The notes beneath the pieces were generated by a model. The model searched no databases. It had not been told where the DNA came from and worked only from the letters and a program-made list of their open reading frames with translations. DNA of 6,014 bases, taken from Candidatus Aminicenantes bacterium UBA647 (GTDB lineage: Bacteria > Acidobacteriota > Aminicenantia > UBA2199). The stretch covers positions 8,193-14,206 of the forward strand of contig DBOL01000020.1 of assembly GCA_002299555.1 (NCBI GenBank), in the 5' to 3' direction. The translations under genes were made by a program, and so were the position numbers. The first letter of the stretch is position 1. The number at the start of each line of letters is the position of its first letter. Of this stretch, positions 1 through 4,626 are shown in pieces.

Positions 1-6
1 TCGCAT
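1..6 (-). CDS. Possible start of a minus-strand gene leaving the window
   Basis: An ATG lies on the minus strand at 6-4 with only one further codon (CGA) in view at 3-1. It is proposed because AAGGA on the minus strand (17-13) sits six bases upstream, an ideal Shine-Dalgarno spacing, and because the structured leader described at 94-296 points toward it. Nothing can be said about the product. The alternative minus-strand ATG at 44-42 meets a stop after four codons. If the left-hand sequence shows no open frame from this ATG, the call is wrong. Confidence 0.35.
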
Positions 7-39
7 CGAAATTCCTTAAATAAAGAGCTTTAAGGAATT
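4..39 (-). promoter_or_regulatory. Hairpin sequestering a ribosome binding site
   Basis: On the minus strand AATTCCTTAAA (39-29) and TTTAAGGAATT (20-10) form a perfect 11-bp stem with an 8-base loop. The 3' arm contains the Shine-Dalgarno AAGGA (17-13), six bases before the ATG at 6-4, so the folded form would hide the ribosome binding site. This is the usual expression platform of translational riboswitches in Gram-negative bacteria. No T-run follows the stem on either strand, so it is a poor intrinsic terminator. The inverted repeat is certain; the regulatory role is inferred. Confidence 0.5.
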
Positions 40-73
40 GTCATAAAGAAATGTAGAACTTGTTTTTGTAAAG

Positions 74-92
74 TATCATTCATTTGTTCGTT
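74..92 (+). repeat. Left half of a split repeat (partner 4500-4518)
   Basis: TATCATTCATTTGTTCGTT matches 4500-4518 at 18 of 19 positions; the only difference is C/A at the eighth base. It lies between the structured core and the Shine-Dalgarno hairpin of the minus-strand leader. Its first 14 bases are also complementary to 244-257, with one mismatch and one wobble pair in minus-strand RNA. Confidence 0.75.
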
Positions 93-93
93 C

Positions 94-296
94 ACCACGA
101 CGCATCTGATCGGGTATTATTCAGCGGCATTAAAGAGGCCAACTTGCATACCTGAAAGACGTATGCTCAGACAGTGGCCTTTTGCCTTCGGAACATCGCC
201 GCTTCGATAAATCCGGTTCCCAGCCGCTCTGTTTAGTTCCCTCACAAAAAAATGATATTTTACATTCACGGAAGCACCCTAAGTAGGAACTAAATA
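94..296 (-). ncRNA. Riboswitch-like structured leader RNA, class unassigned
   Basis: Read on the minus strand, successive helices tile almost the whole stretch. They are TTTAGTTCC/GGAACTAAA (294-286 with 240-232, perfect), AGCGGC/GCCGCT (228-223 with 128-123), CGGA/TCCG with inner ATCG/CGAT (215-189), a long hairpin (183-134) with inner GCATAC/GTATGC, and ACCCGA/TCGTGGT with one bulge (115-94). The 228-223/128-123 helix encloses two hairpins as a junction. A -10-like TATCTT (308-303, minus) would start the RNA near 296, just before the first helix; the -35 is weak. GGGAA after the junction helix (221-217) and GCCACTG opening the long hairpin (178-172) recall cobalamin riboswitches. However, the GGTGaaAaTCC and ACTGT boxes are missing, so that class is only a possibility. 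The strand is inferred mainly from the downstream Shine-Dalgarno hairpin. A plus-strand RNA or a plain repeat region cannot be excluded. Confidence 0.45.
233..261 (+). repeat. Right half of a split repeat (partner 4513-4541)
   Basis: This 29-base stretch matches 4513-4541 at 25 of 29 positions. It ends in the shared block AAAAATGATATTTT (248-261). Together with 74-92 it makes up the whole repeat seen uninterrupted at 4500-4541; the intervening ~140 bases hold the junction core of the structured leader. TGATATTTT (253-261) could also be read as an extended -10 for the plus strand, 17 bases after TTAGTT (233-238), giving transcription toward the gene at 309. That promoter reading is weak. Confidence 0.7.
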
Positions 297-308
297 AAAT
301 AAAAGATA

Positions 309-656
309 GTGTGGGAGAGCAAAGGGTTGAGAAGGGACGACAAGATCGGTGTTGCTTTGAAAACAAAGACATCCAAATTGGCAAAAATAATTGCTATCAC
401 CGAAAATACAGGATCGTACAATTATGATGTTTTCAATAACGGTTCGGCCAATCTCAGGAATGTTGAGTTATCCTGCTCGATCATTACCCGGCAGGGCTAT
501 CCGGAATATGAATTCCCGGTCAAGGTAATTCCCAAAATGATCAAAGGCAGATACTATCCGGTAGAATTTAAATTTGCTCTCAAAGAAACAGGAGTGGTCT
601 TTATTAGGGAATGCAACAAAAAAACGCTGTTCATATTCAGCTCCTTATCAAATTAA
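309..656 (+). CDS. Small hypothetical protein, probably β-rich
   Basis: I do not recognise this 115-residue protein. The frame opens at 303 after a TAA at 300-302. The GTG start at 309 has no Shine-Dalgarno. A TTG at 327 is preceded by GGGAG (313-317) at nine bases and may be the real start, trimming six residues. There is no signal peptide or membrane segment. From about residue 30 the alternating hydrophobic pattern, with VFNNGSANLRNVELSC and a later KVIPKMIKGRYYPVEF, suggests a β-sandwich like the Ig-like or CARDB-type domains of larger bacterial proteins. This may therefore be a stand-alone domain or a decayed fragment of a longer protein. Its 5' end overlaps the putative promoter of the minus-strand leader. 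The operator and promoter that follow (667-723) separate it from the metal operon. The protein-like composition supports a real gene; function is unknown. Confidence 0.5.
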   Translation: MWESKGLRRDDKIGVALKTKTSKLAKIIAITENTGSYNYDVFNNGSANLRNVELSCSIITRQGYPEYEFPVKVIPKMIKGRYYPVEFKFALKETGVVFIRECNKKTLFIFSSLSN

Positions 657-666
657 CGATCATATT

Positions 667-691
667 CTAAATGAATATTATTTTCATTTAG
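667..691. promoter_or_regulatory. Fur-family (Zur-like) operator candidate
   Basis: CTAAATGAA (667-675) and TTCATTTAG (683-691) form a perfect 9-bp inverted repeat around TATTATT. The core TGAATATTATTTTCA (672-686) matches the Fur-type 7-1-7 pattern TGATAATnATTATCA at 11 of 14 defined positions. It ends four bases before the -35 at 696 of the metal-uptake operon, where a metal-loaded Fur or Zur repressor could block RNA polymerase. The palindrome also lies 10 bases after the upstream gene's stop, but no T-run follows, so a terminator role is less likely. Which metal the regulator senses cannot be read from the site. Confidence 0.6.
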
Positions 692-695
692 AGTC

Positions 696-723
696 TTGAA
701 ATTCACCCCGTTCGTAGTATAAT
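696..723 (+). promoter_or_regulatory. Sigma70-type promoter of the metal-uptake operon
   Basis: TTGAAA (696-701) and a perfect TATAAT (718-723) are separated by 16 bases, predicting a start near 730. The leader to the ATG at 745 would be only about 15 bases. The operator palindrome lies immediately upstream. The -10 is preceded by GTAG, giving GTAGTATAAT, close to the GTAATATAAT found before the genes at 4101 and 4627. Confidence 0.75.
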
Positions 724-744
724 AGAGCGGTATTGGATGAATAA

Positions 745-1053
745 ATGACAAGGAACTTCAGATCAGGTAATTTCAAAGAAAAATTATCCGGATTTTTTTT
801 CTTCTCCGGACTGATACTGATATTTCTATTTCTAACTCTTTTTGCTCAATTCCTTCATAATCACAATATATTTGAAGATGAAGGATTTGATTGCCCTCTC
901 TATCTGTTCTCCTCCCAGTCATTGATGTCAGCTGTATTTGTATTTGTACTTTTAGTTATTCTCGTTGAGATATTGAGAGAAATAGATATAAAAGTACTTC
1001 CTATTCATTCAATATTAATCCTGTTTCCGGCTAACAAAAGTCCTCCCTGCTGA
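745..1053 (+). CDS. Small two-helix membrane protein with metal-ligand-rich loop
   Basis: This 102-residue protein has two hydrophobic segments (about 17-37 and 60-77) separated by a short loop. The loop carries H38, H40, E44, D45, E46, D49 and C50 (LHNHNIFEDEGFDCPLY), a dense set of potential metal ligands. It ends in NKSPPC, with a second Cys and a Pro-Pro tail like the RAPP ends I associate with small DUF2946-like metal-related proteins. That family resemblance is from memory and is uncertain. It is the first gene after the operator and promoter and lies 38 bases before the porin gene, so it is probably co-transcribed with the metal-uptake genes. The ATG at 745 has only a weak GGATGA upstream. 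A role in metal sensing, chaperoning or assembly is inference from loop and position; no catalytic motif is visible. Confidence 0.7.
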   Translation: MTRNFRSGNFKEKLSGFFFFSGLILIFLFLTLFAQFLHNHNIFEDEGFDCPLYLFSSQSLMSAVFVFVLLVILVEILREIDIKVLPIHSILILFPANKSPPC

Positions 1054-1091
1054 ACTTATTCCACAGTTATAAAATTCCAAAGGAGGACATT

Positions 1092-2339
1092 ATGAAAATA
1101 ACATCATATTTTATAATAATTATTGCATTATTAATTACCCCCATCGCAACATTCGGTGGCCAGGGGGGGAGTAGTGACCCATTCTCTCAGACTAAATTTG
1201 TTCCGGCTATATCATTTGTTATGGATTTTTCTTATCTGAACAGAGATCTCGGTGATTTCGGATCTATGGGATTTGAGATGCCCGGATTTCTTCCCGCCGG
1301 CCATACATCAGGTCCACTTCTAAACGGAGAGAAAGGTTTTAATTTCAATTATGCCGAACTCAGCCTTTTTGCCACAGTAGATCCTTATTTTGATCTTTTT
1401 ACTTCATTCCATCTTGGTGAAGATTTCTTCGAAGTAGAGGAAGCTTATGTAACGACAAGGAAATTTCCTCACGGATTCGGTTTAAAGATGGGGAAATTCC
1501 TGAGTTCATTCGGCAGATTTAATGCACAACATGCCCATACCTGGAACTTTCAGGAGCTTCCTCTTGTTTTCCGGGTTTTTTTCGGTGAGGATGGGTTGAA
1601 TGAGAAAGGGTTCCAGCTGAACTGGGTAGCCCCGACAGATTTTTATTTATCACTGGGAGTCGAATTATTCCAGGGAGAAAACAGTACAAGTTTCGGTCTG
1701 GATGAAGCGGAGATCCTGAATGAGGATAATGGAAGTGAATTTGAGATCGAGGGAGCCGATGGCCCGGGTTTATTTGTTGTCTTTGCAAAAACTTCAGCGG
1801 ATATCGGCGATCTCATATTTCTGGGAGGAGTTTCATATGCTGAAGGAGAGACCCGGTCAATAAGTGAGAATGGTGGGAATGTATTATCAGGGAGATCAAA
1901 AATATATGGTTTTGATATAACTATAAAATACCTGATCGATTCTTACAGGTATATCTCTCTTCAAACAGAATATATTGACAGACAATTTGAAGGTAAATTT
2001 TATGAAGCGGGAAATCCAGAAGGATCTGAATTTTCAAGATCTCAGGCAGGTTTTTATTCTGAACTTGTATACAGAATGTCGAAATTGTGGAGATCGGCAT
2101 TAAGGTATGACCTTCTCAACCGTAACAATATCCTGATCAACGGATCGGGAACTATTCTGCCGGAGGATATGAACAGGTATTCGTTCATGATCGATTATTC
2201 TCCGACCGAGTTCTCAAGGATCCGTCTTCAGTACAATAATAATAGATATTTATATTTAGATGGGAATTTGAAAAATTTCAGTGAATTGAACCTGCAGCTG
2301 AATTTTTCGATCGGGGCGCATGGAGCCCACCCTTTCTAA
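1092..2339 (+). CDS. Zinc-type outer-membrane porin
   Basis: This 415-residue β-barrel protein is likely a metal-uptake porin. Residues 1-22 form a signal peptide (hydrophobic IIIIALLITPIA, then ATFG). The rest alternates polar and hydrophobic residues in barrel fashion and ends in Phe, the usual signal for outer-membrane insertion. The stretch 134-178 (GKFLSSFGRFN, H147-A-H149-T-W151, then FFGEDGLNEKGFQLNW) is characteristic of porin-like proteins next to zinc ABC transporters, often called zinc-regulated outer-membrane proteins and distantly related to phosphate-selective porins. The tail GAHGAHPF has two more His (H410, H413). There is no TonB box or plug domain and the length is far below a TonB receptor, so passive or gated diffusion is more likely. 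A perfect AGGAGG (1081-1086) precedes the ATG by five bases. The binding-protein gene follows after 12 bases. Zinc as substrate is inferred from context. Confidence 0.8.
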   Translation: MKITSYFIIIIALLITPIATFGGQGGSSDPFSQTKFVPAISFVMDFSYLNRDLGDFGSMGFEMPGFLPAGHTSGPLLNGEKGFNFNYAELSLFATVDPYFDLFTSFHLGEDFFEVEEAYVTTRKFPHGFGLKMGKFLSSFGRFNAQHAHTWNFQELPLVFRVFFGEDGLNEKGFQLNWVAPTDFYLSLGVELFQGENSTSFGLDEAEILNEDNGSEFEIEGADGPGLFVVFAKTSADIGDLIFLGGVSYAEGETRSISENGGNVLSGRSKIYGFDITIKYLIDSYRYISLQTEYIDRQFEGKFYEAGNPEGSEFSRSQAGFYSELVYRMSKLWRSALRYDLLNRNNILINGSGTILPEDMNRYSFMIDYSPTEFSRIRLQYNNNRYLYLDGNLKNFSELNLQLNFSIGAHGAHPF

Positions 2340-2351
2340 AAGGAGTAGAAC

Positions 2352-3251
2352 ATGAAAAGATTAAAACTGACTATAATTATGATTGTGTTGATAATCGGAG
2401 TTACTTCGATAGTCGATGCAAAACTGAGAGTTGTAGTTTCCTACAACTATATTGCTGATATAGTAAAAAGGATAGGTGGAGATGAGGTTAAAGTTACACC
2501 TTTGTCCAAAGGCTACAAGGACCCTCACTTCATAACTCCAAGGCCTTCATTTATAGCAAAAATGAGGAAGGCTGACCTTCTGATAATAAATGGAGGTCAA
2601 TTGGAAATAGGGTGGATACCACCCATTTTAAAAAAGGCCAATAATCCACAAATAAATCCTGGCAATAAGGGGTTTCTGGATCTTTTTTCGTTTATTGAAG
2701 GTATCGACGTTCCAAAAGATATATCCAGAGCACACGGGGATGTACATCCGGATGGGAATCCCCATTTTCATCTGGATCCTGAAAATATACTTATCGTATC
2801 CAGAGCGATCAAGGATAAATTGATCGAACTTAATCTGTCAAAAAAAGAGATCTTTATTAAAAATTATGAAGAGTTTTCAGAAATGTGGAAAAAGAAAATG
2901 GCAGACTGGAGAAAGTTACTTGAAAAATTCTCTGGAAAAAATGTGGTCCAATACCATAAGAATTTTGATTATTTTCTGAAAAGGTTCAATATGAAGCAAT
3001 TGGGGACTCTTGAACCTGTGCCCGGGATACCGCCTTCAACAAAACATGTTCTTGAGATGATAGATATCATCAACAATAAAGGGGCGGAGTTCATTATTCA
3101 TGATGTTTATCATATGAAAAAACCTTCCCAATTCGTCAACAGGAAGACAAATGTAAAGCTTGTTGTACTCCCCCATGATGTCGGAGCGGTAAATGAAGTG
3201 ACAGATATTGTATCGTTGTTCGATGAGATAATCAGGAGATTGCTGAAATGA
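2352..3251 (+). CDS. Metal ABC transporter substrate-binding protein, ZnuA-like
   Basis: This periplasmic cluster A-I binding protein (299 residues, normal length for the family) captures zinc or a similar divalent metal for an ABC importer. Residues 1-23 are a Sec signal ending V-D-A. Predicted ligands are H59 (in KDPHFITPRPS), H138 (in NPHFHLDP) and H202 (in VVQYHKNFDYF), each in the expected family motif; the fourth, acidic ligand is not clear (D276 in LPHDVGA is one candidate). The family's EPVPGIPPS hinge motif is at 221-229. The long His-rich loop of E. coli ZnuA is absent, but a short cluster (H128, H132, H138, H140) precedes the second ligand motif. AGGAG (2341-2345) sits six bases before the ATG. 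The TGA overlaps the permease ATG, implying translational coupling. Mn or Fe specificity cannot be excluded. Confidence 0.9.
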   Translation: MKRLKLTIIMIVLIIGVTSIVDAKLRVVVSYNYIADIVKRIGGDEVKVTPLSKGYKDPHFITPRPSFIAKMRKADLLIINGGQLEIGWIPPILKKANNPQINPGNKGFLDLFSFIEGIDVPKDISRAHGDVHPDGNPHFHLDPENILIVSRAIKDKLIELNLSKKEIFIKNYEEFSEMWKKKMADWRKLLEKFSGKNVVQYHKNFDYFLKRFNMKQLGTLEPVPGIPPSTKHVLEMIDIINNKGAEFIIHDVYHMKKPSQFVNRKTNVKLVVLPHDVGAVNEVTDIVSLFDEIIRRLLK

Positions 3252-4030
3252 TGGATGTGCTTGGTACGGCCTTTTTGTTGTCAGTAGTTCTTCTTGGTAT
3301 CCATTCTTATTTTGGAATAGAGATCATTAAAAGAGGAATAATCTTTACAGACCTTGCGATCGGCCAGATGGCTGCGCTTGGAGCTGCAATTTCCCTGATG
3401 TTCTTTGAGGGGCAGTATCTTTATCTGATATCTCTCAGTTTCGCCCTCTTCGCAGGTTTCCTCAATTCCATTGCAATTAGAAATGTAAAGCATGTGGAGG
3501 CTTTTATAGGCCTGATGTACGCCTTCGGTGTGTCCGGAGTTTTTATTCTGCTCTCCAAATCAGCCCATGGAACTGAGGAGTTCCAAAAACTTCTTGCAGC
3601 CGACATCCTGTTCACTCCTCTGGGTGAAATATTAAAAACTGCGGCGCTCTATTCTCTCCTTGGTTTTGTCCTCTTTTTCCTGAGTAAAAAAGTAACCGGC
3701 AGATTGAAGGATGTTCTGTTCTTTACAACTTTTGCGGTAACGGTTACAAGTTCAGTAAAACTTGCCGGGGTTTTTGTTATCTTCGCCCTTCTGATCGCAC
3801 CTGCATTTATTGCCTTAAGAATGGGAAATAAGAGGGTGATTATCAAATCCTGGATCATAGGTATAATAATCAATATTGTAGCACTCGGTGTATCATACAG
3901 ACACGATTTCCCGACCGGATATACGATCGTATTCTTCCATGCCCTTGCTGCGATGTTATCTACACTGTTCATAAAGGATAAGAACGGAACACAAAGCAAG
4001 ATAGAACATGGTAAAAAGGCAATAGGTTAG
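3248..4030 (+). CDS. Metal ABC transporter permease, ABC-3 family, ZnuB-like
   Basis: This 260-residue inner-membrane permease belongs to the ABC-3 family and would form the channel for the metal delivered by the upstream binding protein. About seven to eight hydrophobic segments are visible. Family signatures include GIHSYFGIEIIKRGIIFTDL (17-36), the GQMAALGAA helix (39-47), the HGTEEFQKLLAADIL segment (107-121) and GVFVIFALLIAPAFIAL in a late helix (173-189). Length is normal. The ATG (3248) overlaps the preceding stop as ATGA; a second ATG at 3251 is also possible, and AGGAG (3234-3238) could serve either. The tail after the last helix is short and charged. No ATP-binding subunit is encoded before or after it here, so it must use an ATPase from elsewhere or be part of an incomplete system. 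The stop codon lies inside an inverted repeat. Confidence 0.92.
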   Translation: MMDVLGTAFLLSVVLLGIHSYFGIEIIKRGIIFTDLAIGQMAALGAAISLMFFEGQYLYLISLSFALFAGFLNSIAIRNVKHVEAFIGLMYAFGVSGVFILLSKSAHGTEEFQKLLAADILFTPLGEILKTAALYSLLGFVLFFLSKKVTGRLKDVLFFTTFAVTVTSSVKLAGVFVIFALLIAPAFIALRMGNKRVIIKSWIIGIIINIVALGVSYRHDFPTGYTIVFFHALAAMLSTLFIKDKNGTQSKIEHGKKAIG

Positions 4031-4047
4031 CAATGACCTCTTGCTAA
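4027..4047 (+). terminator. Weak stem-loop at the end of the metal operon
   Basis: TTAGCAA (4027-4033) and TTGCTAA (4041-4047) form a perfect 7-bp stem with a 7-base loop that includes the permease TAG. No T-run follows (TATCCCC), so this is not a canonical intrinsic terminator. It may be a processing or protective stem, or chance. Confidence 0.3.
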
Positions 4048-4084
4048 TATCCCCTGACCAATTTCTATGTTTTCCGTTGTGAAT

Positions 4085-4094
4085 GTAATATAAT
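4085..4094 (+). promoter_or_regulatory. -10 element predicting a leaderless lipoprotein mRNA
   Basis: A perfect TATAAT (4089-4094) ends six bases before the ATG at 4101. With the usual 7-base step from the last -10 base, transcription would start at the A of the ATG. No Shine-Dalgarno is visible. The extended block is GTAATATAAT (4085-4094). At the standard distance the -35 region reads TATGTT (4066-4071), which is poor. Confidence 0.5.
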
Positions 4095-4100
4095 AAAATT

Positions 4101-4490
4101 ATGGGGATAAAGAAAACTATATTATCACTGATCATTATTAGTCTACTGGTTATACCGGCATGTAAAAAAGCTGCAGAGGAAAATTATAGTATTGTCGGGA
4201 TATGGGGATTTGAGTTTGTTTCAGGTGACGAGACTTATACGGAACAATTGATCTTTGCAGGATCAGAAACGATTGGAACAGTAACCGATGGGTATTCAAC
4301 AGGAACCTATACCGTATTAAATAATTCTGCAACATTTTCGATAAGTGGCTGGAGTACCAATCTGGAAGTAACTATAACTACCACTTTTCTGGGGAAGTTT
4401 GATTCAAAGGATTCAATGAGTGGGTCCTATCTGACAGATTATTCTGAGTTGTTCCCGTCTGAACAGGGGACTTGGAGTGCGAAGAGATAG
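4101..4490 (+). CDS. Small lipoprotein with lipocalin-like β domain
   Basis: The 129-residue product has a lipoprotein signal: K4-K5, a hydrophobic stretch (ILSLIIISLLV), then I18-P19-A20-C21 as the lipobox, with C21 the lipidated residue. Lys at +2 and +3 does not resemble an Asp-type inner-membrane retention signal, so outer-membrane sorting is possible. The mature part opens with SIVGIWGFEF and continues as short β-strands with GTYTVLNNSATFSI, a DSKDSMSGSY turn and a final GTWSAKR. This repeated G-x-W/G-x-Y plan is common in small lipocalin-like domains of bacterial lipoproteins; the exact family is not recognised. It has its own -10 element, lies 70 bases after the metal operon and is probably a separate transcription unit. 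No role in metal uptake is evident. The ATG start is supported by the signal peptide, although no ribosome binding site is present. Confidence 0.8.
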   Translation: MGIKKTILSLIIISLLVIPACKKAAEENYSIVGIWGFEFVSGDETYTEQLIFAGSETIGTVTDGYSTGTYTVLNNSATFSISGWSTNLEVTITTTFLGKFDSKDSMSGSYLTDYSELFPSEQGTWSAKR

Positions 4491-4497
4491 ATAACTG

Positions 4498-4541
4498 AAT
4501 ATCATTAATTTGTTCGTTTCCTTACAGAAAAATGATATTTT
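4498..4541. repeat. Hairpin repeat resembling an empty form of the 74-261 element
   Basis: AATATCATT (4498-4506) and AATGATATT (4531-4539) form a perfect 9-bp inverted repeat around 24 bases, eight bases after the lipoprotein stop. TTTTG at its right edge could make it a weak AT-rich terminator. Bases 4500-4518 match 74-92 (18/19) and bases 4513-4541 match 233-261 (25/29), overlapping at TTCGTT. The two separated halves at the left of the window are therefore contiguous here. Confidence 0.7.
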
Positions 4542-4579
4542 GTATGTTGGGTTAATTAAGTTTTATAAAAATTGTAATT

Positions 4580-4589
4580 GTAATATAAT
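4580..4589 (+). promoter_or_regulatory. Probable -10 element for the glycosyltransferase-like gene
   Basis: GTAATATAAT contains a perfect TATAAT (4584-4589) and is identical over ten bases to the element before the lipoprotein gene (4085-4094). The predicted start is near 4596, leaving about a 31-base leader to the ATG at 4627. The -35 position (TTTTAT, 4561-4566, spacer 17) is weak. Confidence 0.5.
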
Positions 4590-4626
4590 CGGGATAGTAT
4601 CGGGTACATAGAGTTCAACCGGGAAA

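Noticed and set aside
134..183. Hairpin with TTTT as a plus-strand intrinsic terminator
   Set aside because: The arms with a bulge and CCTTTTG at the end fit only loosely, the T-run is short and interrupted, and the stem fits better as one helix of the minus-strand structure. It is not fully excluded, since one terminal pair is G-U on the plus strand and a mismatch on the minus.
94..296. Glycine or TPP riboswitch
   Set aside because: CCGAAGGCAAAAGG resembles part of the glycine class and ACCCGATCAGATGCG part of TPP, but the other conserved boxes and the spacing of both classes are absent.
130..384. Minus-strand open frame of 84 codons
   Set aside because: It runs through the inverted-repeat helices, its residue composition (many Ser, Cys, Arg) is not protein-like, and it overlaps the better frame at 309-656.
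1519..1788. Minus-strand open frame inside the porin gene
   Set aside because: It lies wholly within a well-supported gene and has no recognisable features; the same applies to the minus-strand frames at 3281-3493, 3421-3615, 3649-3999 and 4150-4335.
1092..2339. Phosphate-selective porin or TonB-dependent receptor
   Set aside because: The operon contains metal-transport genes rather than phosphate genes, and the protein has no plug domain or TonB box and is too short for a TonB receptor.
74..4541. The two repeat copies as boundaries of one mobile element carrying the operon
   Set aside because: No transposase or integrase is encoded between them, and the match pattern (one copy split around a ~140-base core) fits a local insertion or deletion better than flanking ends.
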